The translations under genes and the position numbers were made by a program. A stretch of 64,000 nt of DNA from NCBI GenBank assembly GCA_021234155.1, contig JAJEKV010000092.1:806001-870000 (forward strand), read 5' to 3'. Positions 45,898-57,100 of the stretch are shown here, one piece after another; the stretch's first letter is position 1, and each line of letters opens with the position of its first letter. This DNA comes from Isoetes taiwanensis. Taxonomy: Eukaryota; Streptophyta; Lycopodiopsida; Isoetales; Isoetaceae. Under the pieces are notes generated by a model. The model had not been told where the DNA came from, searched no databases, and saw only the letters and a program-made list of their open reading frames with translations.

Positions 45898-46599
45898 TTA
45901 GCTTGGCTCTTTTCCTTTGCATGAGAGTGCACGTGGATGTAGGGCCGGAGGGTAACCTAGCGACCAGCGAAACATAGAAGTCTAGCCATTCCCCATTGAA
46001 ATCCTTGACATTGTGAAGGACCCACGGTTCTTGCTTGGATCGATTGCCCATTTTACGCATGAATGTGAAGGACAAAAAGTTGGTTTCGAGGGGAAAAACT
46101 TCGAGCAAGTAGCATCAAAAATCTTACCACTGTGGCGCATCCATTTTGTCCTTGACCTCGGTTTGGTAGATCGGATGAAAACCTATTTCGAGTGTATCCT
46201 TGCTTGAGTTTGGCGACCACGTGCTCTGAGAATAGGGTTTCCCATCACGATTTTGAACCCCCTCGATTTCCCACCCAAGCTCGACACCGAAAGCAATCGA
46301 GGCAGCACCTAGAATTAGCTGCACGTGAGTAAATGGGGAGAAATCTCCATTGGGAAATGGCTCCATAGGAAAATGTAATGATTTGGGAGTCTCCTTTGGG
46401 AAAAGGGATCAATCTCGATTATGACATGTGGCAACCAAGGGCAAATGAACCATGGCGGGGATGTATGGATTAAGAACACTATAGCTATTCTCTCATTGGC
46501 TAAGGCCAAAAGCTGATGTGGATTTTCCCTATTTTCACATAGGGTCTTTTGGAATCCCATATTTTTCTCTAATGGGAGTGGCAAATACCTTCTTCCATC
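45898..46599 (-). other. Possible upstream exons of the minus-strand gene
   Basis: Minus-strand frames at 46,366-46,124 (SIAFGVELGWEIEGVQNRDG, then FHPIYQTEVKDKMDAPQ) and 46,108-45,869 (SKQEPWVLHNVKDFNGEWLD) are protein-like and run in the same direction as the frame that follows. A stop and a gap separate them. They may be parts of one broken gene; splice sites were not convincing. Confidence 0.25.
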
Positions 46600-46976
46600 T
46601 GAGATATTTAGCATTTTCTTGGACTTGCCAACATCTATCGGCATTTTATTCAGGATTATTCGGATTGCCCTTCCTTTGACACGCCTCGCGCCGAAAGATA
46701 TACCATTTGAATGGGCGTGGCGAAATTGCTTTTATTCTGTTGAAGCATGTGTTTACCACGGCACAGTTCTTGCTCATCACGGATGCTTCATGCCCATATA
46801 TTGTCGAAGTAGATGCTTACATTTTCTATCACAGGGAGAGGGATGACTATGAGGTACATCAATGCTTTGTCATTTGCAAAAGTCCCAGGAATCAACTATC
46901 TAATTTACGATAAGGGGCTGTTGGCTATAGTTGATTCTTTTCAGGAGTGGAGGCATTTTCTGAAAGGATCTCCTCC

Positions 46977-47096
46977 CTTGTTCGGTTTAATGGCTAGTCC
47001 ATTGGGTTAGCAATGAAGAGATCTTGTGTTCAAGTCTGCGGGGGTTAAAATCATATGTCCTCATGGATGCTGCCAATGTGGCATGGCGTAAAAATA

Positions 47097-47149
<53 letters not shown>
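46977..47149 (+). repeat. tRNA-derived SINE with CTAT-repeat tail
   Basis: The insertion interrupts RNase H exactly between KGS and KVIVYMDH codons, so its limits are well defined. It begins about ccttgttcggtt and has a tRNA A-box-like tggctagtccattgg (46,991-47,005) and a B-box-like gtgttcaagtc (47,026-47,036). A body without coding content follows, ending in about 13 CTAT units (47,097-47,149). These are the parts of a Pol III SINE. Target-site duplication is not clear (at most 2-3 bases). Confidence 0.7.
47097..47149. repeat. (CTAT)13 microsatellite
   Basis: An uninterrupted run of about 13 tetranucleotides forms the 3' tail of the SINE. Confidence 0.95.
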
Positions 47150-47469
47150 ATAAGGTCATAGTCTATATGGATCATCAAAATCTGGAATATTTTCGATCTG
47201 CTCGAGCCTTTAACTATGCAGTGTCTGGTGGTATACTCAAGTATTATCCCCAGGGATGCGGTTATAAAAGGGGCTGGGGAAGGGTATGCCATGTGTGTGC
47301 GGAGGGTGACCAAAGCCCGCTGTATCACGATTTTGAAGGTAAATTCGACCCTTCCATATAAAATTTACCTAAGTAGTGGCAAAAAGCCCCCTAACTCATA
47401 CTATAGACATGTGAAAATGGGTTTATGCTGAGTCACTTTCGGGCACATTGTATGGCACCCGCAGTGAAT

Positions 47470-48492
47470 TCCCCTTGGTACTCGCATTGATTTTTTTTTG
47501 ATCAAGTATCGTTACGGACTCTTTGCAAGTGGCCGGATGCCTTGTCTCGGCGCTCCTACCTTAAGCCCAAAGCGGGTGATCCGGCGTCGATCGGCAATCC
47601 GCGGTATAAAGGCCTGATCGGTTCCGGCTTATGACCACCATTTTGTTCAAGAGGCCTCATGATACAACTTTGTTGGAGCTGTTGGGCAACTCGCCCCCCT
47701 CGATCCATTGGCTCAATATGTACTTTTACATCTTGGATCATCATTATCTTCTTGGTAAATCTTGGCGGACTATGATTGTTTTGAGATTGAGATGGGCTTA
47801 CGTTAAAGTGACATGTACGTATGTCTAGATGGTGCTTCTGATTTGGGTTCTTGGGCTTGTCATGACTCGGCTATGGTTGGACATTTTGAGTAGCAAGGCT
47901 CTTCAACTTATTAGTCGAGAGTATCGGGGTCACGAGTTTCATTGCTCTACTCGAAGCTTTGTTTGATCTTGTGATATCTCTTTTGTCGAGCAAAGTTCGG
48001 GACATATTCCTCATGGTCTTTTTCAACCATTTCTTGTTCGGATGGATCTTGGAAGAGTATTTATGTGGACTTTATTCTAGAAGCTGCCACTCTCTGGGGG
48101 AACATGATGTCATCATAAATGGTTGTTGATCACTTCTCTAATATGGCTTATTTAATTCCTATAACATCACCATCACCATCACCCGGTGAAAGAACAAGCG
48201 ATATTTTCCCTTGTGAAGTATTCAAGCTTCATGAATTTTGCCAAACACTATCGTCGGTGATCGTGGACCCGGTTTTTGTCGCCAAGTTTTTTGAAGCGGC
48301 TTTTTGGAGTGTGCATATTGATCGCTCACTTACATCCGATCATCATCTAGAAAGTAATAGGAAGCGAGTGTACTAATAAGATTTTGGAACAATATTTAAG
48401 GTGCTTTATCAGTTATTAGTAGGATGATTGGGTGATTATTTTCCATTAGTGGAATTTGCACGTAATAACTTAGTACATTCCCGGCTAGACTC

Positions 48493-48529
<37 letters not shown>

Positions 48530-48860
48530 TCTGGCCGGCATCCTCGTTGGTCCCTTGGTATTCTTGGCGGTGACTCTGTTAATCCTAGTGCCAAGTCCGG
48601 CTTGAGAAACTCTATGTACTTCAATCGGATATTGACACCATCTTCTTGAGTACGAGGGCGACATCGATATTATGCCGATTTACATGTGACGGCTCTACAT
48701 TTCATGTTGGTGACTTTATCAGCTTCTTCTTAGGAGCCTTCTTACCTCATGTCTCTACAACAAGCTTGACACTGCGGCCCCAATTTTTGGACCACAGGTT
48801 GTTTTTACTTTATGCGGAAGTGTTGTTTTATGCCAAAACAACACCAAAATAGTCCCAAAA
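47470..48860 (+). pseudogene. gypsy integrase, broken
   Basis: PDALSRRSYLKPKAGD (about 47,527) is the typical end of RNase H/linker in gypsy elements. Pieces of the zinc-binding region (CHDSAMVGHF about 47,860; LISREYRGHEF about 47,908) follow, then HIPHGLFQPF (about 48,000). The catalytic core begins MVVDHFSNMAYLIPIT (48,119), preceded by SIYVDFILEA, and passes VFVAKFFEAAFW. It ends with GDYFPLVEFARNNLVHS near 48,430-48,480. After a T32 tract, GRHPRWSL and RYYADLHVTALHF mark the post-core region. Frameshifts and stops throughout make it dead. The enzyme would insert element DNA into the genome. Confidence 0.8.
48495..48526. repeat. T32 homopolymer inside the integrase remnant
   Basis: Thirty-two T residues interrupt the integrase between conserved blocks. 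No element sequence is attached on either side, so it may be a repair filler or the tail of an otherwise deleted minus-strand retroposon. Confidence 0.9.
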
Positions 48861-49299
48861 AGTCCCGTGGCGTTTATCGGATTTGCACAAAGAGGCGGTG
48901 GTTTTGGCGGAAAAAATTCCCGCAGCGTGAAAAATTAACATAGTTTTTGTGAATTTTTGTCAGCGTGTACTTTTCAACCGATGTTGTTTTTGTGGAACCA
49001 TCGTTGTTTATCTTTAAAATCATGCGCATAGGTTTTAATTTTACTACACACGAAAAATTAAATTACAACACTAGAAATAAAGGACTACAAAGAAAAGAAC
49101 ACGTAGGAAATAGAAATATGATGTTTTCAATTTTGTTCTTTTCCTCATCTCTGTTTCGTCGTTTCAAGTGTTATTTTTGCAAAATTAAAAAAAAATCCGC
49201 ATGGCCTTTTTTTTAATTTATAAAACACTACATATGTTATTGAAATTTAGCTATTGTTTTCCTAAAATAAGGACATGTAAAAGTAATATTATAACATGT

Positions 49300-49725
49300 A
49301 GAAAAAACGTAAATTTCTAATGTGGTTATTTAACTAATGAGATATTGACCGCGTGGCATACTTTTTAAATAATAAAACATTATTCTAGCTAATCAAATAT
49401 GGACACATGGCATACTTTTAAATAATAAAGCATTATTATTACTACGTGGGAAAAATAAAAGTATTGTTTATAATATATCTTCTAACAAATCAAATGTTGA
49501 CCGTGGCACACATTAAAAAAATTATTATAGACCACAATTTAAAAGTTAATATATTATGATTTAAAAGCTAATATGCATTTTAGCAAATAGAATATTAACA
49601 CGTGGCATACTTTCAAAATTAAAAATGCACCATTACACAGCATAGAAAAAACACATTTCTAATATATCTCTATCCTAGCTATCTAGCTAATGATATATTA
49701 ACACGTGGCATACATTGTTTAAAAG
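49300..49725. repeat. Five diverged copies of a ~90-bp AT-rich repeat with CACGTGGC core
   Basis: Units read roughly taatgagatattgacc-cgtggcatacttt then aataataaa. The core is cgcgtggcatac, cacatggcatac, ccgtggcacac, cacgtggcatac and cacgtggcatac, at about 49,352, 49,399, 49,500, 49,600 and 49,704. Spacing is irregular, so the array is old. Confidence 0.55.
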
Positions 49726-49742
49726 AAATAAATGTGCGGCTC

Positions 49743-49798
49743 GTTTATTAAACATTGGTTATTGCAAAAGCCTTGGTTTATTAAACATTGGTTATTGC
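49743..49798. repeat. 23-bp direct repeat
   Basis: The segment gtttattaaacattggttat plus tgc occurs at 49,743-49,765 and 49,776-49,798 without mismatch, separated by 10 bp. Confidence 0.85.
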
Positions 49799-51186
49799 GC
49801 GGGTTGCAAGAATAGGCCACTAAAACTCTGAGAAATCATGAAGGCTCATTTTAGAACAACTTTCGATCCATGTTATTGATTCATCAAGATAAACAAATGG
49901 CTACAAATGATTCATCAAAGATAAACAAGAATATTTAATAATAGAATGGCGAGCGGCTTGTTTGGGCTCTTGAAGACCCTTTACCTATATAATTTTGCCA
50001 CAAAGAAAACCCTTGCTTTCTTTTTCGGATTTAACAAGCTTCATAATAGAATCCATACTGCTATAATAGAGATCCATCTGCTACAACAACATGATTGATT
50101 GGGCACATACCATCATCATATTTTCGTCTGCTACTACCTTATCTGAAATCTTATACGAAATGTGTTTTGCTTCATGAAGCTTCTATCATTGCCTTGAAAC
50201 CTAGTTTCAAAATATTATCAACTGCACATCAGGAGAGGGTTTTTATTGCCATAGCACAAAATGTATCACAGATTACCCCGGCTTCCATATGCAGATCGAG
50301 AGAAAATTTATATGTTTGATAACTAAAACCCACGGGCCATATTTGAAAACTTTGCCATTCGTCACAATAGAACAAATTGACCATCTGCCAAGAAAAATTC
50401 GGCCATGCCAAGTTAGAACAATTATTTTTGTATCAGATTGTTGTTAGATGAGTTTTTCGGCCAAACCTGGTCATAGAAAGACCTTGCAAGCCAGGATCCG
50501 ATCTGTCTTGGCTCTTTTAGGCTGGCTGTTCGGAATACAAGCGACTATCACAATCCACATTTCAAATAAATAGCAAGATCTTGTGATTGATTTGAAACAA
50601 AAAAAATCAAAAGCAACAAGAAAGGTAGAATGCGAGGAAGAGCTACCGATGATACTACGGCCATAGGCTGGAGAAAAGTCCGGCCCCGATGCGCCCTCGA
50701 GGAAGAGCTACCCGATTCTTTGCTGCCATGCGCCCGCCATAGCCATCGCGAAGGCGATCGTGTTTCTTCAAAATTGTAGTCGCGAGAGGCAAAAACTAGG
50801 TAAAAGGGCACAAAAGCACAAAACTTAGGGGGGGAAAATTACAAAGGGTTAAATGTGCCTTTACTCTAAGCCAATAAGATTAAAGGAGAGGATCAAGATC
50901 TGTGGCGTTGATCTCGGTTGCCTTTAATCGACCATTAATTATCGAGCCAATAAAATCATAGGATGTGGATCAAGATCCTTGCCGTTCATCTTTACCGATT
51001 GAATAAATGACAAATTACTATGCATGTATAAAAATAAGTTGTTTTCATCCTAAGGAAAATATAGCCCCCTATTAGTATTTTATTTTTATTTTTTTCCTAG
51101 ACATTCTAACCAACTCTCCATTGGCTATAATGTATTTGCAATTCAAATGTTCCTTGCGGAATGGCCATGCTTGTGCGTAACTTGGC

Positions 51187-54100
51187 CCTTCTAGAGCCTA
51201 GGCAACTACGTGGTTTACGCTTCGAGAGGCGTCTCTCTTGTCGTATTCTACCGACCTTTGCGCCGTGTCTGAAGTGAGTTAGTGTTAATGCAGCTGCCGA
51301 CCCTAAAATCTCCTCCGGCCGCTGTCTCCAAATTCTCCCTGCCCCTGACCTGTGACGCTTACCTCCCTCCCATCATCAAGGATTCGGTTTCACAATGACT
51401 CGTGAACGTCGACATTGCCCCGGGACCAAGTTCCGTGGGCCGTGGCGACCTCACCCTAACTCCAAGAAGCCAAAGAAGTTTACCCATCACACTCCTAGTC
51501 AATTGGCCTAGGATGTGGGATGCGGATACCGTCGTGGAGGGCGCGGAGTGTTTTTTTTTGCAAAACCGACCGTGTAACTTGCTCCCTAGGTAATTTCGCC
51601 ATTCCCTCGGTTAATTTAACGGTGGTCGATTTGTCATTCTGAAAGCCTCCCTGCGTCTCTAACGACAAAACAACAAGGCGTTTCTACAAGGCCGACATCA
51701 AGACGCCGGTTTGACAAGCTTTCTCCTGACCGACGAATCTTTTGGGCCTTCCCCTAAGAGGGGCCCATGAACGGAGGATCCAACGGCTCTGATAGGGGAA
51801 CCGGCCCGGGAGGGTGGTCATTAGCTGCAGCCCCGGGAGGCCACAGAAGGGCTGCCTCGAAACTTTTTTTTGATCCCGGGCCTGGGGTCCCTGGGATTCT
51901 CCTCTTGTGAGGGATCCCCGCAAGGTCCCCGGCCTCGCTTTGACTTGGGGAAGGGTGCCCGCATGGTTCTCGCAATCCGCCCCCGACCGCTCTAATGCTA
52001 ACCCTTTGACCTAGACCTTCTCCTCCTGGGGTAATTCTGAAAATTGGGCCGTGTGCTGGAGATGAATTAGGGATCCGTACCGGCAAAAAATCGGACTTAT
52101 TTTCGGCAATGCATTAATTGGCGCAATTATGAATGTCTTTGCCATTGCAAAAGCCCCTTCTACTTGCCACATCGGGAGGGAGGACAGGCCCAAACTCCTC
52201 GGCCCGCCGGGCCTCTTTGCTCCGTATTTCTTTCCACGCTTCGGCCAGTCCCAAGTGCAATAAATTATCGCCCCCAAAACATAAACCCTTCTAGAGCCTG
52301 CAATGAGGTTTACGCCGGATACCCTCTCTCAATATCTACCAAAACTTATCGGGGTTTCTTGAAGTGGAGTTGGGGTTTCCTCTCATACTTTGGAGCCTAA
52401 ACTCCTCCCAAACATCTTTGCCCCAAATTTCCTCTCCCAGGCCAACGAGGCCGGGGCCAGGCGACCTCCCTCTCCTTGACCGCGATTGTTTCCTGCCAAT
52501 GGACTCGTTTTTGTCGAAACATTGCCCCGGGACTAAATTTCGTGGGCTCTAAGACCAATTAACTCAAGAAGCGCCAAAGTAAACTCACTTCCATCATACA
52601 CTTTTTATAATTGGCCTAGGATGTGGATGCTATCTTGTCTGGAGGGCTAAAGTGTTTCTTTCTTTGCAAAACCGGGCCCGTAACTTGCTCCCTAGGTAAT
52701 TTTTTTTTCCGGACGATTTGGCAGGGTCGATTTTGCCATTCCCAAGCCTCCCGCGTCTGAACGACAAAAACAAGGCGATTTCTACAAAGCAAGTAGACAT
52801 CCGGACGCCCCGCGGCTTGACAAACTTCCTCCTGACCGATCTGGAATCTTTGGGCCTTCCCAAAGAGGGGCCCATGAACCTGAGGATCCAACTGGCCGGA
52901 TAGGGGAACCAGGCTCCCGAGGGTGGTCATTAGCGCAGCCCCTGGGAGCGCCGCCAGAAGGGCCCTCGAACTTTTTGGATCCCTCCTCCGGGTCCTGACT
53001 CTCCCCTTGTGAGGGATCCCCCCCAAGGTCCCCGCCTCGCTTGACTTGGGGAAGGGTGCCAGCTGCTGTTCCTCGGGACGGCTCCCCGGACCGCCTCTAA
53101 TGCTAACCCTTTGACCTAGACCTTCTCCTCAAAATTCTGAAAATTGGCCGCAGGCCGGAGATGAATTAGGGATCCAGCCGGCAAAAATCGAAATTATTTT
53201 CGTTGCAATGCATTAATTGCGCAATTTGCTCCCTAATGTCTTGCCATTCCAGTGTGCCCCGACTTCTACTTGCTACATCGGGAGGAGGATTGTGCCCAAA
53301 CTCCACTCCGGCCAGCCTCCTTGTTCAGATTCTGGTCCGGGCCGCCGCAGGTCCCAGTGCAACAGACAGACCTCCCCCAAAACGCAAACCCTTCTAGAGG
53401 GCCCGGTAACCCACGTGGGTTTACCAATGGTTTGAGGGGAACCCTCCTTGTCGATTCTTCGGGGACCTTAGCGCTTGTCTTGAAGTGGGAGTTGAAGTGT
53501 TGACGCCGCGGACCCTAAAATCCCTCCTAAGCGGCCCCTTAAATTTCCTCTCCCCCAAGGCCCCGAGGGGCCGGACGCGCGACCTCCCTCTGGGATCAAG
53601 GATCTCTCGCCAATGGACTCCTAACGCCGACATTGCCCCTCGGGGACCAAGTTCCCCTTTGAAGACCACCCGAACTCCAAGAAGCGCCCGGTAGATCACT
53701 TCCATCACACCTCCTAAAAATTGGCCAAGGATGTGGATGCGGATACCGCCGTCGAGGGCGCGGAGTGTTTTCTTTCTTTTGCAAAACCGGCCGTGTAACT
53801 TGCTCCCTAGGTAATTTCGCCATTCCTGACGATTTGGCGGGTCGATTTGCCATTCCGGAGCCTCCGGTGCAACGACAAAACAAGGCGATTTCTACAAGGC
53901 CGACATCGAGCCCACGCTGTTTGACAAGTTCTCCTGACCGATCTGGAATCTTTTGGGCCTTCCCAAGAGGGGCCCATGAACGGAGGATCCAACGGCCGGA
54001 TAGGGGAACCGGCCCCGGGGGGGTGGTCATTAAAAATTTCGGGAGGCCGCCAGAAGGGTCAAAACTTTTTGATCCCTCCAAATTCCCGGTGACTCCCTCT

Positions 54101-57100
54101 TGTGAGGGATCTTGCAAGGTCCCGGCCTCGCTTGACTTAGGGGAAGGGTGCTAAAATAATGCTGTTAGCGCAATCCGCTCCCCACCGTTCTAATGCTAAC
54201 CCTTTGACCTAGACCTTCTCCTAAAATTCTGAAAAACTGGGCCGCAGTTAGATGAATTAGGGGATCCAGCCGCAAAAAATCGAATTTATTTTTCAAAAAT
54301 GCATTAATTAACTTCTATTATAATGTCTTCCCTCAAAAGCGCCCCCGACTTCTACTTTAGCCAAATTTCGGGAGGAGGATTGTGCCCAAACTCCGCCCGC
54401 TGGTTCCCGGTCCTCAGATTATTCCATGCCGCCGCCAGTCCCTTGGCAACAGACTGAGATCGCCCCAAAACGCAAAACCCTTCTAGAGCCCCCGCAACCC
54501 ACGGTTTACGCTTTTGAGGCCCTCTCCTTGTCGATTCGGCCGGACCTTGCGCGCGTGTCTTGAAGTGGAGTTAGGTGTTGACGCCGAAGCGCCGACCCTA
54601 AAATCCTCCGGTCGTGCTGCCCCAAATTTCCTCTCCAAGGCCCCCGACTGATGGCCTCCCCTCTCCTTGAATCGCGATCGCTCCTTGGCCGGACTCGTGA
54701 ACGCCGATTATTGCCCTGGGGACCAAGTTCCGCGGGCCGAAGACCACCCAACTCCAAGAAGCCAAAGTAGCTCACTTCCATCACACTCCTAGTCAATTGC
54801 CAAGGGATGTGGATGCGGGATACCGCCGCGGAGGGCGGAGAGTGTTTCTTTCTTTGCAAAACCCGACCGTGTAACTTGCTCCCTAGGGTAATTTCGCCTA
54901 TGGACGCATTTGGCGGTCGTCGATTTGCCATTCGAGCCTCCCTGTGTCTCTCAACGACAAAACGGTCGCGATTTCTACAAGGTCGACATCGGGGCCGTGC
55001 TTGACAAGTTCTCCCTGACCGCCTGGAATCTTTGGGCCTTCCCAAGAGGGGCCCATGAACTGAGGATCCAACGGGGCCGGATAGGGGAACCGCCCCGGAG
55101 GGTGGTCATTAGCGCAGCCCCCGGGAGCCAGCCAGAAGGGCTGCCTCGGAACTTTTTGATCCTCCCCCGGGTCCCGGACTCTCCCCCTGTGAGGGATCCC
55201 CGCAAGGTCCCGGGCCTCGTTTGACTTGGGGAAGGGTGCCGCCTGGTTGCCCCAAAGAACGCTCCCCCGGACCGTTCTAATGCTAACCCTTGACCTAGAC
55301 CTTCTCCTAAAAATTCAAAAATTGGGCCGTGTCCGGAGATGAATTAGGGATCCAGCCGGCAAAAAAATCGAATTTATTTTCGTGCAATGCATTAATTGCG
55401 AATTACTTAATGTCTTGCCACCGCAGCCCCGGCTTCTACTTGCCACATCGGGAGGAGGACAGGCCCAAACTCCGGCCCGCCGGGCCCCTTGCTCCGTATT
55501 CTCTACGCTTCGCCAGGTCCCAAGTGCAAATGCATCAGGGACTCGCCCCCAAAACGCAAACCCTTCTAGACCTGCAACCCATTGTGGTTTACGTTTGGAG
55601 GCCCTTGTCGATTTCCGCCGGGACCTTTGCGCCGCGGTCTTGAAGTGGAGTTGGGGTGTTGACGCCGTAAGCGCTGACCCTAAAAATCCTCCCAAGGTTG
55701 TCCAAATTTCCTCTCCCCAAGGCCCCGGGACGGACGGGCACCTCCCTCTCCGGAATCGCTGACCGGGCTCGCCAATGGACTCGAACGTCGACATTGCCCC
55801 TGGGACCAAGTTCCGCGGCCGTAAGACCACCAACTCCAAGAAGCCAAAGTAGCTCACTTCCATCACACTCCTAGTCAATTGGCCAAGGATGTGGATGCGG
55901 GATATCGTCGTGGAGGGCGGAGTGTTTCTTTCTTTTGCAAAACCGACCGCGTAACTTGCTCCTAGGGTAATTTCGCCATTCTAGACGATTTATAGGGTCG
56001 ATTTTGCCATTCCGGAGCCTCCCCTGCGTCTCGAACGACAAAACAAGCGGTTTCTACAAGGCCGACATCGGACGCTTCAAGGTCGGTTTGACAAGTTCTC
56101 CTAACCGACCGAATCTTTTGGGCCTTCCCCGAAGAGGGGCCCATGAACCAGAGGATCCAACGGCCGGATAGGGGAACCTGGCTCCCGAGGGTGGTCATTA
56201 GCGCAGTACCCCGGGAGCGCCAGAAGAAGGGTGCCTGCCTGAACTTTTTTTGATCCCGCCCTGGGTCCTGGACTCTCCCCTGTTGTGAGGGATCCCCGCA
56301 AGGTCTTGGCCTCGCTTGACTTGGGAAGGGTGCCACTGGTTCCCTGCAACGGCTCCCCGATCGCTCTAATGCTAACCCTTTGACCTAGACCTTCTCCTAA
56401 AAATTCAAAATTGGGCCGTAGTGCTGGAGATGAATTAGGATCCAGCCGCAAAAATCGAATTTATTTTCGTGCAATGCATTATTTGCGAATTTACTTAATG
56501 TCTTGCCATCGCAAAAGCCCCTCGACTTCTACTTGCCACATCGGGAGGAGGACAGGCCCAAACCCCCCTCCCCGGCCAGTTCCCTTGTTCAGATCACCTT
56601 GCCGCCGCTTCTGGCCAGTCCCAGTGTAACAGACCAGACTCGCCCCCAAAACGCAAACCCTTCTAGAGCCCGGCAACCCACCGTGGTTTACGCTTCGAGG
56701 CCCTCTCCTGTCGATTCGGCCGGACCTGGCCGTGTCTTGAAGTGGAGTTGGGGTGTTGACGCTTTGTTAATGGACCCTAAAATCCCTCCTGAAGCCGCTT
56801 GCCCCAAATTTCCTCTCCCCAAGGCCCTGGGGATGGACGGGCGACCTCCCTCTCCCATCAAGCGACTGGCTCGCCAATGGACTCTAAACGCCGACATTGC
56901 CCTCGGACCAAGTTCCGCGGGCCAAGACCACCAACTCCAAGAAGCCAAAGTAGCTCACTTCCATCACACTCCTAGTCAATTGGCCAAGGATGTGGATGAT
57001 ACCGTCGTGGAGGGCGTGAGTGTTTCTTTCTTTGCAAAACCGCCGTCGTAACTTGCTCCCTAGGGTAATTTCGCCATTCCTGACGATTTGGCAGTGGTCG

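Larger units (their letters stand above)
46600..47360 (+). pseudogene. gypsy RT C-terminus and RNase H, split by a SINE
   Basis: LANIYRHFIQDYS (about 46,625) matches the end of gypsy RT. A frame change leads to LTRLAPKDIPFEW. Then LKHVFTTAQFLLITDASCPY (about 46,740-46,800) opens the RNase H domain, with its D in TDAS. YLIYDKGLLAIVDSFQEWRH (about 46,890-46,955) continues it. After the SINE, KVIVYMDHQNLEYF (about 47,154-47,195) resumes. At least two frame changes plus the insertion inactivate it. Confidence 0.85.
46600..48860 (+). mobile_element. Ty3/gypsy pol remnant (RT end, RNase H, integrase)
   Basis: From left to right on the plus strand there are the RT C-terminus, RNase H, a spacer, the integrase zinc-binding region, the integrase core and the post-core region. 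This is the Ty3/gypsy order. The left end at about 46,600 abuts the hypothetical minus-strand gene; no LTR is found. A SINE splits RNase H and a T32 tract lies after the integrase core. The element is opposite in orientation to the gypsy element at 1-1,554. Confidence 0.85.
48861..51186. other. AT-rich region without a supported gene
   Basis: Apart from the repeats listed, only short chance frames are seen. At 50,870-50,990 two stretches (ccaataagattaaagg-gaggatcaagatc and ccaataaaatcatagg-tggatcaagatc) are diverged direct repeats about 75 bp apart. A minus-strand frame near 50,548-50,811 ends in a hydrophobic, leucine-rich segment but has no other support. Confidence 0.45.

Noticed and set aside
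50548-50811. Possible secreted or membrane protein on the minus strand
   Set aside because: It has one leucine-rich stretch only, no conserved motif, and sits in otherwise non-coding DNA.
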